The notes below the pieces were generated by a model, which made no database searches, was not told the DNA's origin, and worked only from the letters and a program-made list of their open reading frames with translations. The position numbers and the translations under genes were made by a program. Below are positions 26,885-34,326 of a stretch of 37,513 nucleotides of DNA, one piece after another. Origin of the DNA: Thermoclostridium sp. (GTDB taxonomy: Bacteria > Bacillota > Clostridia > DSM-8532); contig JAGOJH010000021.1 of NCBI GenBank assembly GCA_017995215.1, forward strand, positions 1-37,513, in the 5' to 3' direction. Positions within the stretch are counted from its first letter, which is position 1, and each line of letters begins with the position of its first letter.

Positions 26885-27397
26885 TATGATATTTCTTTGA
26901 GGTTGCTATAAGTAATAAAAGAGATATTTGTTTACATTATGATTGTCAGCAGATTTCTTGATATCAACTGACCTTATCATCTATATCAGGACTCTCTGAC
27001 CCCAATCTCCCCAATTATTAATAGTTTCTAAGGTATTCACCTGACTCATATGTCAAAGCCTCTTAAAACTAAGTCTGAGGGGTCAAATCAATCTATACAC
27101 TATAATGATTATGTCTTAATCTGTTATCAACGCTCAAATAACGGTTTTACCCTCATCAAGTCGCTAAGTCACAGATTGATATCATAACTGCTCTATCGCC
27201 TTATATAACTAAGTCTGAGCAGTCTGACGATATGAATAGCCCATTATAATGTAGATAGTAGTCACGAAAATAAAAAAAACACTCTGAGCGTCCTGATAAT
27301 AAAGGGCATCAAAGTGTTTTTAGTTTTGTGATTGAGTTTGTTGATGATAATCGAATATATAGGATTTCTTTGAAACCAACCATAAAGGTTACTGTGT
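26885..27397. other. About 500 bp without a gene; imperfect repeats and an orphan hairpin
   Basis: No convincing reading frame. The 13-mer AACTAAGTCTGAG occurs at 27067-27079 and 27207-27219, exactly 140 bp apart, with related flanks (CAGATT...GATATCA, CTGA). A terminator-like hairpin AAAAACACT (27275-27283) / AGTGTTTTT (27313-27321) ends no visible gene. The segment is AT-rich and could be a control region, a small RNA or the end of an integrated element. Confidence 0.45.
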
Positions 27398-27417
27398 TCG
27401 GAGTGAGAGGATTTGAA
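27398..27417. repeat. Duplicate of the tRNA-Pro 3' end (att-like)
   Basis: TCGGAGTGAGAGGATTTGAA is identical to 27498-27517, which is the T-loop to discriminator part of tRNA-Pro, 100 bp away in the same orientation. Such copies are left by integration into tRNA 3' ends, or by decay of a tandem tRNA copy. Confidence 0.7.
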
Positions 27418-27452
27418 TTACCGTCCGCCACGAAGGCCAGGGACCAGTTGGC

Positions 27453-27489
27453 AAACAAAAAGAACCTGCATGTAACCATGCAAGTTCTT
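27453..27489 (-). terminator. Terminator of tRNA-Pro
   Basis: On the minus strand a 13-bp stem AAGAACTTGCATG / CATGCAGGTTCTT with a 4-base loop, followed by TTTTGTTT. It starts 5 bases after the tRNA CCA end. Confidence 0.85.
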
Positions 27490-27494
27490 AAAAC

Positions 27495-27571
27495 TGGTCG
27501 GAGTGAGAGGATTTGAACCTCCGGCCTCTTGGTCCCGAACCAAGCGCTCTACCAAGCTGAGCCACACCCCG
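27495..27571 (-). tRNA. tRNA-Pro (anticodon CGG)
   Basis: 77 nt with encoded CCA. Acceptor CGGGGTG / CACTCCG, D stem GCTC / GAGC, anticodon arm CTTGG-TTCGGGA-CCAAG giving anticodon CGG (reads CCG), variable loop of 5, T arm GGAGG-TTCAAAT-CCTCT. All arms fold, with G-U pairs only in the acceptor and T stems. Confidence 0.95.
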
Positions 27572-27888
27572 CTAAAGACAGCAAACTTATTATAAGGCAT
27601 AAAGAAAAAAAACTCAAGCAGAAAATTTATGTTTTACGCAGCGTGGTCGAGGGCCACCACTTACCGGCTATATTTCATGGTATTTATCATTTTTCGAGAG
27701 GTTGTGAACTCTTGTTCATTGGCAGCATCAACAAATATATGCATGAAGGATGACTTTGGTGTGCTCAGGATAAAACACATACGTCTGTAACTTATGGACT
27801 GACTGAAGGGGGAGCTGATAGTATCGGCAGCTTCGCTTTCTAGCTGAAAAATTTGCGTTTCCACCTTGCATTCTATATGAAAATAAGA
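27572..27888. other. Gap between tRNA-Pro and the xylose operon
   Basis: About 315 bp with no supported gene. The small frames on either strand lack ribosome sites and recognisable content. It should contain the tRNA promoter (leftward) and the xylB promoter; TTGCGT/TATGAA and TTGCAT/TAAACT pairs with 17-bp spacing near 27853-27894 are weak candidates for the latter. Confidence 0.4.
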
Positions 27889-27924
27889 TAAACTTAATAA
27901 TGTAAACTTAATAAGTTAAGTTTA
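27889..27924 (+). promoter_or_regulatory. Candidate XylR operator upstream of xylB
   Basis: A perfect inverted repeat TAAACTTAA-TAAG-TTAAGTTTA (27903-27924) is preceded by an extra direct copy of TAAACTTAATAA (27889-27900). It sits just before the ribosome site of xylB, as expected for the ROK repressor encoded two genes on. Confidence 0.7.
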
Positions 27925-27944
27925 AAAAGTTGGAGGTGAAAAGT

Positions 27945-29471
27945 ATGGCATATCTATTAGGGGTGGACATTGGCACATCGGGCACCAAAACCGTCTTGTT
28001 TGACGAGTTGGGAAACGCCCGGGCCAGTGATCTTCAGGAATATCCCCTTTACCAGCCGAAGAACGGATGGGCTGAGCAGGACCCGGAAGACTGGTGGATG
28101 GCAACTTACGTTTCCATTAAAAATGTCCTGGCAAAAAGCGGTGTATCACCCGATGACGTAAAGGGTGTAGGTTTATCAGGGCAAATGCACGGTTTGGTTT
28201 TGCTGGACAAAGACAACAAGGTATTGCGCAAATCCATTATCTGGTGTGATCAACGCAGCAGCGCCGAATGTGAGCAAATCACACAGCTGGTCGGCGCAAA
28301 GCGTTTGATTGAAATCACAGCAAACCCCGCATTAACCGGTTTTACCGCGTCCAAGATCATGTGGGTGAAGAATCACGAACCTGAAATCTTTGATAAAGCA
28401 GTGAAAATCCTGCTGCCGAAAGACTATGTCCGTTACATGCTAACAGGTGAGTTTGCCACGGAAGTATCCGACGCAAGCGGAATGCAGCTGTTAGATGTAC
28501 CAAACCGCTGCTGGAGCGATGAGGTTCTGCAAAAGCTGGGGCTGAACAAATCCATGCTGGGCAAAGTGTATGAGTCACAAGAAATCACCGGAACCATTCA
28601 TAACAGAGCTGCCGAACTAACCGGTCTGAAGGCTGGAACTCCTGTTGTAGGCGGCGGCGGTGACCAGGCTGCCGGTGCTGTCGGAAATGGCATTGTAAAG
28701 CCGGGCGTCATTTCTTCAACGATTGGAACCTCCGGTGTTGTTTTTGCTTACACCGACAAGGTTAGTATCGACCCGCTGGGCAGGGTGCATACCTTTTGCC
28801 ATGCGGTTCCAAACACTTGGCATATCATGGGGGTTACCCAGGCTGCAGGCCTTTCACTGCAATGGTTCAGAAACAATTTCTGCAAGGAAGAAATCTCAAC
28901 TGCCAATTTAATGGGGGTTGACCCGTATTATCTCATGGACAAAGCGGCGGAAAAAGTGGAAGCAGGCAGCAATGGTCTTTTGTATTTGCCCTATCTGATG
29001 GGTGAGCGCACCCCACATCTGGATTCGGATTGCCGTGGTGTCTTCTTCGGATTATCTGCGAAGCACACAAAGAAAGAAGTTCTGCGCGCTGTAATGGAAG
29101 GCGTTGTATACAGCCTGAAGGACTGCATGGAGATCATCAAGGAGCTGGGGGTGGATGTCGGCCAGGTCAGAGCGTCTGGCGGCGGCGGAAAGAGTCCGTT
29201 ATGGCGTCAGATGCAGGCTGATGTATTTGGTTCTGAAATCTGCACGATCAATGCCAGTGAAGGGCCTGCCTTTGGTGTGGCGATCCTGGCCGGTGTTGGC
29301 TCTGGTGTCTACAAGAGCGTTCCGGAAGCATGCGAAGCAACCATTCAGGTAAAGACAAGGCAACAGGCCGATCAGGCAATGACAGCCAAATACAATGAAT
29401 ATTACAAGCTATATAAGAGCCTGTATCAATCCATGAAACAAGACTTTAAGACACTGGCCAAACTGGTTTGA
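27945..29471 (+). CDS. xylB: Xylulokinase
   Basis: A 508-residue FGGY-family kinase phosphorylating D-xylulose to D-xylulose 5-phosphate, the entry to the pentose phosphate pathway. N-terminal ATPase fold YLLGVDIGTSGTKTVLFDE; substrate loop GLSGQMHGLVLLD and IIWCDQRS; catalytic Asp240 in GGGGDQAAGAVGNG; late glycine motif RASGGGGKSPLWRQMQADVF. Length is normal. I place the start at ATG 27945, 7 bases after GGAGGTG; the in-frame TTG 27930 overlaps the Shine-Dalgarno. It is first of xylB-xylR-xylA and lies right behind the palindromic operator, so it should be induced by xylose. Confidence 0.95.
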   Translation: MAYLLGVDIGTSGTKTVLFDELGNARASDLQEYPLYQPKNGWAEQDPEDWWMATYVSIKNVLAKSGVSPDDVKGVGLSGQMHGLVLLDKDNKVLRKSIIWCDQRSSAECEQITQLVGAKRLIEITANPALTGFTASKIMWVKNHEPEIFDKAVKILLPKDYVRYMLTGEFATEVSDASGMQLLDVPNRCWSDEVLQKLGLNKSMLGKVYESQEITGTIHNRAAELTGLKAGTPVVGGGGDQAAGAVGNGIVKPGVISSTIGTSGVVFAYTDKVSIDPLGRVHTFCHAVPNTWHIMGVTQAAGLSLQWFRNNFCKEEISTANLMGVDPYYLMDKAAEKVEAGSNGLLYLPYLMGERTPHLDSDCRGVFFGLSAKHTKKEVLRAVMEGVVYSLKDCMEIIKELGVDVGQVRASGGGGKSPLWRQMQADVFGSEICTINASEGPAFGVAILAGVGSGVYKSVPEACEATIQVKTRQQADQAMTAKYNEYYKLYKSLYQSMKQDFKTLAKLV

Positions 29472-29483
29472 TGAGGATTCTCC

Positions 29484-29605
29484 ACTGTAATGAGCGGCAT
29501 CAAGAAAATTGTAAAGAATGGCTGTAAGAGATACTAAAATGGGTGTCATCAAGGAAACTGTAATGAGTAGCAGCAAGGGATACTATAGTGAATGGCAGCA
29601 AGGAA
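29484..29605 (+). repeat. Degenerate 24-bp tandem repeats between xylB and xylR
   Basis: Five units of 24-25 bp (29484, 29508, 29533, 29557, 29581), approximate consensus ACTGTAATGAGTGGCAGCAA plus GGAA; a sixth partial copy begins at 29606. Units 1, 3 and 4 are most alike. No coding role is evident. Confidence 0.75.
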
Positions 29606-29610
29606 ACTAA

Positions 29611-29734
29611 GGTAGCAGCAGGTTTAGCTTTACTTCTTACCGGAACCTGACTGCTGCCAAAATGAAACCCGATGACACCCGGTAGATGGCTCATATGGCC
29701 GGAGTATGACATTTTGCAGCAGCAAGCGCTGCAA
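29611..29734 (+). other. Two inverted repeats in the xylR leader
   Basis: GGTAGCAGCAGGTT (29611-29624) pairs nearly perfectly with AACCTGACTGCTGCC (29644-29658), a large hairpin without a T-run. TTGCAGC-n7-GCTGCAA (29714-29734) is a second inverted repeat just before the xylR start. Either could limit xylR expression relative to xylB. Confidence 0.5.
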
Positions 29735-29746
29735 TGAAGAGTGAAC

Positions 29747-30943
29747 ATGAAAAATGTAACAGGCAACAACCAATACCTGAAGGAACTGAATCAGGCAGGT
29801 GTATTAGCTTTAATCCGCCAGAATGAAAGGCTTTCCAGGAAAGAATTATCCGATTTGACAGGCCTTTCACCAACTGCGTGCGGTAGCATCACCCGGCAGC
29901 TTATTCAGGACGGGTTTCTGTATGAAACCGGTCAGGGTGAATCTACCGGAGGGCGCAAGCCCGTCATGCTTGAAATCAAACCCAACTCTTATTATGCGGC
30001 GGGGTTTGATATCGGCATGGAAGAGCTTCAGATGGTGATTGCCGACATTACCGGGCAAATCCTGTACCAGCAAAGTCTGGAATATACCCTTGGGATATCG
30101 GTTGAAGAGGCCCTGGATCTGGTTTATGCAGAGCTTTCAGTGCTCGTTGGGAAACTGGGTTTGCAATGGGAGAAATTTCTGGGTTGCGGTTTGTCTATCC
30201 CAGGCCTTGTTGACAGAGGAACCAACCAGGTGATCATGGCCCCGAACCTTTCCTGGAACCATGTGGACCTGAAGGCAAAGGCTGCGGAAATCTTAAAAAT
30301 GCCGGTATACATTGAAAATGAAGCCATGTGCTCTGCCATCTGTGAAAACTGGATTGGAAAATGCAAAAGCATCGACAACTTTGTGGCCATCAATGTGGAG
30401 TCGGGTATTGGTGCCGGTATTTTTATAGGAGGCACCATATACCGTGGTTTTAGTGGAAGCGCCGGTGAAATCGGGCATCTGATCGTTCAGAAAAACGGCA
30501 GGCTGTGTGGCTGCGGTAACCATGGCTGTCTTGAGACCTATGCATCAACGCGGTATATGCTGCTGGAAGTGAATAATCGGTTGAATAGTGGGTATTCTTC
30601 CAACAGTATTCAAAAATCCAACAAGCCGCTGAAATGGGACAGGATCGTAGAAGCGGCCGAAAATGGGGATCCGTTATGCAGCGAGGTTTTGCATCAGGCG
30701 GCTAAATACCTGGGTCATGCGATGGCGTTTCTTATCAACACACTGAACCCCGAGGCCATTGTCCTTGGGAAAAGCTTTACACAATACGCATCCCTGGTGA
30801 TGGGCACATTAACACGGACAGTAAAGGAAAAAGCATTGAATTATCCGGCTTCCAGGGTAAAGATCATGACCTCGGATTTCGGAATGAACTCGTCGGCATT
30901 GGGGGCCGCGATGATCCCCATCAGAAAAATTTTTGGTAAATAG
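29747..30943 (+). CDS. xylR: ROK-family xylose repressor
   Basis: A 398-residue ROK regulator. The N-terminal winged HTH is NERLSRKELSDLTGLSPTAC followed by ITRQLIQDGFL. The sugar-kinase-like part has SGIGAGIFIGGTIYRGFSGS, then GEIGHLIV and the zinc motif CGCGNHGCLETYAS. Family members of this layout bind xylose and release xylO. The start is ATG 29747 or the in-frame GTG 29741; the ribosome site (GAAGAG) is weak. It is between xylB and xylA on the same strand, so it regulates its own operon. Its last codons are the first unit of the 31-bp tandem repeat. Confidence 0.9.
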   Translation: MKNVTGNNQYLKELNQAGVLALIRQNERLSRKELSDLTGLSPTACGSITRQLIQDGFLYETGQGESTGGRKPVMLEIKPNSYYAAGFDIGMEELQMVIADITGQILYQQSLEYTLGISVEEALDLVYAELSVLVGKLGLQWEKFLGCGLSIPGLVDRGTNQVIMAPNLSWNHVDLKAKAAEILKMPVYIENEAMCSAICENWIGKCKSIDNFVAINVESGIGAGIFIGGTIYRGFSGSAGEIGHLIVQKNGRLCGCGNHGCLETYASTRYMLLEVNNRLNSGYSSNSIQKSNKPLKWDRIVEAAENGDPLCSEVLHQAAKYLGHAMAFLINTLNPEAIVLGKSFTQYASLVMGTLTRTVKEKALNYPASRVKIMTSDFGMNSSALGAAMIPIRKIFGK

Positions 30944-31042
30944 TTATACAATCAGAAAAATATGTGGTAAATAGTTTTATAGTCAGATAATACTTGGTTA
31001 TATGGTATTTAGTCAGATAACATTAGGAGAATATTTTTATAG
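30921..31042 (+). repeat. 31-bp tandem repeats running from the end of xylR
   Basis: Four units beginning TCAGA at 30921, 30952, 30983 and 31013 (31, 31, 30 bp). The first unit contains the last codons and stop of xylR; the later ones are diverged copies (TCAGAAAAATATGTGGTAAA, TCAGATAATACTTGG...). The last runs into the xylA ribosome site. Confidence 0.85.
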
Positions 31043-31054
31043 GAGGTTCTTACA

Positions 31055-32380
31055 ATGAGTGAGTATTTCAAGAATGTATCCAAAATTCCTTACGAAGGAG
31101 CCCAATCGGACAATCCGCTGGCGTTCAAGTATTACAATGCGGATGAAAAAATCGGCGGCAAAACCCTGAAGGAGCATCTGCGCTATGCAGTTGCTTACTG
31201 GCACACCTTCCAGGCAAGGGGCGGCGATCCATTCGGTACCGATGGTTCAGCAATCAGGCCATGGGATAATATTACGGACAAGATGGATCTGGCCAAAGCA
31301 AAGGTGGAAGCCAACTTCGAATTCTGTGAAAAGCTCGGCGTTCCGTTCTTCTGCTTCCATGACAGAGACATTGCACCCGAGGCTGATACACTGAAGGAAA
31401 CCAACGCACGTCTGGATATCATTGTTGCCGCGATCAAAGACCGCATGAAGAACAGCGACGTTAAGCTTTTGTGGGGAACAACAAACGCTTTTGGCAACCG
31501 TCGTTTCACCCATGGCGCATCCACTTCCAACCACGCATCTGTTTTTGCTTATGCAGCAGCGCAGGTTAAAAAGGCTATGGAAATCACCAAGGAACTGGGC
31601 GGCCAGAACTACGTATTCTGGGGCGGCCGTGAAGGCTACGAAACCCTTCTGAACACAGATATGAAGTTGGAACTGGACAACTTGGGCAGGTTCCTGAGAA
31701 TGGCTGTGGATTACAAAAAGGAAATCGGTTTTGACGGACAGCTGTTGATCGAACCCAAGCCGAAAGAACCCACAAAGCATCAATATGATTTTGACACCGC
31801 TACCGTTCTTGGTTTCTTAAGAGCGAACGGTCTGGAAGACTATTTCAAGATGAACATTGAAGCAAACCATGCAACCCTTGCAGGGCATACCTTCCAGCAT
31901 GATTTAAATCTGGCTCGCATCAACAACGCGCTCGGCAGCATCGATGCAAATCAGGGCGACATGCTCCTTGGCTGGGATACCGACCAATTCCCGACCAACA
32001 TCTATGAAACTACATTGGCGATGCTGGAAGTTATCAAGATGGGCGGCTTCACCAAGGGCGGTCTGAACTTCGACGCGAAGGTCAGAAGAGCCTCCTTTGA
32101 ACCTGTCGATTTGTTCTATGGACATATCGCCGGAATGGATGCATTTGCACAGGGCTTCAAGATTGCCAACAAGATCGTTGAAGATGGCAAATTTGACAAG
32201 TTCATTGCCGACAGATATGCAAGCTATACCACCGGTATTGGTAAAGACATCGTAGCCGGAAAAGTTGGCTTTAAAGAACTGGAAGCTTTCACACTGGAAA
32301 ACGGCGAGCCCGAAATCATTTCCGGACGTCAGGAAATGCTGGAAGCTCTGTTGAACCAGTATGTTCTTGGCAGCAAATAA
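31055..32380 (+). CDS. xylA: Xylose isomerase
   Basis: A 441-residue class II xylose isomerase, interconverting D-xylose and D-xylulose with two divalent metals. Marks: N-terminal [20 protein letters not shown] typical of the long class, catalytic His in [26 protein letters not shown], metal ligands in [36 protein letters not shown] and [10 protein letters not shown]. Length matches clostridial enzymes used in xylose fermentation. ATAGGAGG lies 8 bases before the ATG. It is last of the operon and is followed by a strong terminator. Confidence 0.97.
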   Translation: MSEYFKNVSKIPYEGAQSDNPLAFKYYNADEKIGGKTLKEHLRYAVAYWHTFQARGGDPFGTDGSAIRPWDNITDKMDLAKAKVEANFEFCEKLGVPFFCFHDRDIAPEADTLKETNARLDIIVAAIKDRMKNSDVKLLWGTTNAFGNRRFTHGASTSNHASVFAYAAAQVKKAMEITKELGGQNYVFWGGREGYETLLNTDMKLELDNLGRFLRMAVDYKKEIGFDGQLLIEPKPKEPTKHQYDFDTATVLGFLRANGLEDYFKMNIEANHATLAGHTFQHDLNLARINNALGSIDANQGDMLLGWDTDQFPTNIYETTLAMLEVIKMGGFTKGGLNFDAKVRRASFEPVDLFYGHIAGMDAFAQGFKIANKIVEDGKFDKFIADRYASYTTGIGKDIVAGKVGFKELEAFTLENGEPEIISGRQEMLEALLNQYVLGSK

Positions 32381-32440
32381 TACAGTCATTCAATAAGTGC
32401 TTGCACGAGCTTTGTGTAAAACGCTTTTGATGAGCAGCTT

Positions 32441-32477
32441 CAGCTCCTGAGGGATTCGTCCTTCAGGAGTTGTTTTT
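32441..32477 (+). terminator. Terminator of the xylose operon
   Basis: A 14-bp stem (32441-32454 with 32459-32472, two G-U pairs) closed by a TTCG tetraloop and followed by TTTTT. Confidence 0.9.
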
Positions 32478-32865
32478 CATTAGCGACAGGCAGGTTACCT
32501 TTCAAAGGTAAGCAGGCGCAGCCTGTTGAACGAAGTGAAGGTTTTATGCATTAATCCTGACAAGATCCTTCGTTACGCTCAGGATGACATTGCTGTACTT
32601 ACTATAAATCACATACATCTGTAGTAAATTATGTACTTATTAAGTGTGGTGTGTAACACAAGCAGGCGTCTGTCTGACCGGACTAAAATATGTGTTCAAT
32701 CAATGAAAACGTGATATAATAACGTGGAAAGACAAATTGAAAACATGATTTGGATCACATATTTAACCTGAAACCTGTGATATAGTAAAAACGGGCCTGG
32801 AAAGAAGGCATGAAGTAATGCGGGTGTAAGTCTCCCAGAGCACGTGCTTTCTGTAAGGGCCTTGC
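32478..32865. other. Gap upstream of the PDZ gene with hairpins and a dispersed-repeat-like element
   Basis: No gene. TTACCTTT-C-AAAGGTAA (32495-32511) is a perfect inverted repeat. ATCCTGA (32554-32560) and TCAGGAT (32579-32585) enclose CCTTCGTTACGCTCAGGATG, much like a repeat scattered in many clostridial and other genomes. TATAAT at 32715-32720 is a -10 candidate with a weak -35. The last 70 bases (GCATGAAGTAATGC, AGCACGTGCT) could fold in the leader of the next gene. Confidence 0.45.
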
Positions 32866-34122
32866 GTGGTGGAATGGATGCTTGAAATTGTCAGAGCAGT
32901 CGCCAGACAACTAGTTTTTTCAATATTTCTCGATTACAAGTATATTGTAGTTTACTTGTTTTTTTATATGGTTGTCAAAGTCAGGCTCGAGTTCCTTCAG
33001 GGGTTTGAGCAATGTATACCCGGCTGCAGGACGAAAAAACCACGGCAAATGATCGAAGAGCTTTTGCTTGCAGGTCTGATATCAGGCTTCTTCGGCGGAG
33101 TTCTTACGGTGACGCTGGGATTGTATATCGAGCCTGAAGGGTTACAGACATTTCTGATCCTGATGGTGGCGCTTGCACTGATCAATCACCGCCTTGTGAA
33201 CCCTGCTTATGCAGGCGGGCTGTTGTGCTTGTTTGCTTTAACCTTCGGCTATGACAAGGTTCATGTACCTTCGATGCTGTCTTTATTAGCAGTCATTCAG
33301 CTTGTAGAGGCAGTGCTTGTGTATGTAACCCGCAAGCAGGATAATATCCCTATTTTCATCCAGCATAAAGGGGAAATGACAGGGGCTTTTATCAAGCAAA
33401 AATACTATGCAGTGCCCTTTGTTCTGCTTTCTCTGTCAGCTGCCCCTTATGCTATATGGCAAAATCAGGTGCATTTGGGATGGGGGACGATGTTTCAGGC
33501 CGGGCTGCCGACTGCGGCTGCAGCTGCGGTTTTTCTGCTGACCGGGGCCATTGGGGTGACAAATTACTCTTCCATAGCAATCTCAACAACACCGGAAGAG
33601 AAATGCAGGAATGATGCCATCAAGTATCTCGCAGGCAGCCTGATTCTGTTTATAATGGCCTTTTTAGGGGTAAAAACAGAAGCTCTGCAGTGGGCAGGGG
33701 CAGTGTTCGCGCTGGTTTACAGGGAACTTGTTTATCAGGTTACCCTTTACTGTGAACAGAGAAAGAAACCGCTTTACACGGTGGTGCGCCGAGGGTTAAG
33801 AATTTTAGAAATCATCCCTGGCGGAGCAGCCGAAAAAATGAAAATGAAGCGGGGCGAAATCATTCTGAACATCAACGGCAAGCCTGTACAGACCGAAGAT
33901 GGCATCCGCCATGTTCTAGCCGGTAGCCCCACCTTCTTATGGATGCATACCGAGGATCCCTCCGGTCAGATCAAGATTTATGAGCATAAATGCTACCCGG
34001 ACGGTGTGAAGGATTTAGGGATCATTTTAGTTCCCAGGGAGTGGGAGGTGACCTACCAGGTAGATGAATATGAGAACTTTACCATCATCCGGGATATAGT
34101 GAACAAGTTCAGGTTTAAATAG
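32866..34122 (+). CDS. Multi-spanning membrane protein with C-terminal PDZ domain
   Basis: About 418 residues. The first 300 contain seven or more hydrophobic segments (for example VVYLFFYMVVKV, LLLAGLISGFFGGVLTVTLG, FLILMVALALI, GSLILFIMAFLGV). Residues about 310-385 form a PDZ domain (LRILEIIPGGAAEKMKMKRG then EIILNINGKPVQTEDGI), which binds peptide ends. The layout resembles clostridial PDZ membrane proteins and MinJ-type division proteins, but I cannot assign the role. The start could be GTG 32866 or 32869 (AAGGG about 7 upstream) or ATG 32878. It has its own long leader and is followed by the iscS promoter. Confidence 0.75.
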   Translation: MVEWMLEIVRAVARQLVFSIFLDYKYIVVYLFFYMVVKVRLEFLQGFEQCIPGCRTKKPRQMIEELLLAGLISGFFGGVLTVTLGLYIEPEGLQTFLILMVALALINHRLVNPAYAGGLLCLFALTFGYDKVHVPSMLSLLAVIQLVEAVLVYVTRKQDNIPIFIQHKGEMTGAFIKQKYYAVPFVLLSLSAAPYAIWQNQVHLGWGTMFQAGLPTAAAAAVFLLTGAIGVTNYSSIAISTTPEEKCRNDAIKYLAGSLILFIMAFLGVKTEALQWAGAVFALVYRELVYQVTLYCEQRKKPLYTVVRRGLRILEIIPGGAAEKMKMKRGEIILNINGKPVQTEDGIRHVLAGSPTFLWMHTEDPSGQIKIYEHKCYPDGVKDLGIILVPREWEVTYQVDEYENFTIIRDIVNKFRFK

Positions 34123-34167
34123 ACCCAACGGACGCGAAGACGTTGATAAAACAGATAAAGGTATACA

Positions 34168-34196
34168 TTGACATTTATTTGTCAGAGTGTTAACCT
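34168..34196 (+). promoter_or_regulatory. Promoter for the iscS operon
   Basis: TTGACA (34168-34173), 17 bp, TAACCT (34191-34196). The promoter lies inside an imperfect inverted repeat (AAAGGTATACATTGACA / TGTCAGAGTGTTAACCTTT), so a dimeric regulator could bind there. In the 130-nt leader GCGGGATATCCCGC (34282-34295) is a perfect 14-bp palindrome. Confidence 0.55.
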
Positions 34197-34326
34197 TTTT
34201 AAGCAGAATATATTACATAATTTCACTGCAGAAACTAATACTGATGAATAAGGTGCAATGAAATCATTACATACGGGTTTGGCGGGATATCCCGCTGCCA
34301 TCCGTGATTTCAATCGAGGTGTTGAT

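Noticed and set aside
27328-27516. 62-codon frame crossing the tRNA duplicate
   Set aside because: It is formed by tRNA-derived and terminator sequence; no ribosome site.
29484-29605. CRISPR array
   Set aside because: Units are contiguous and degenerate with no spacers, and there are no cas genes.
32405-32432. Possible CcpA cre box after xylA (AAAACGCTTTTG)
   Set aside because: It does not fit the cre consensus spacing and is downstream of the gene.
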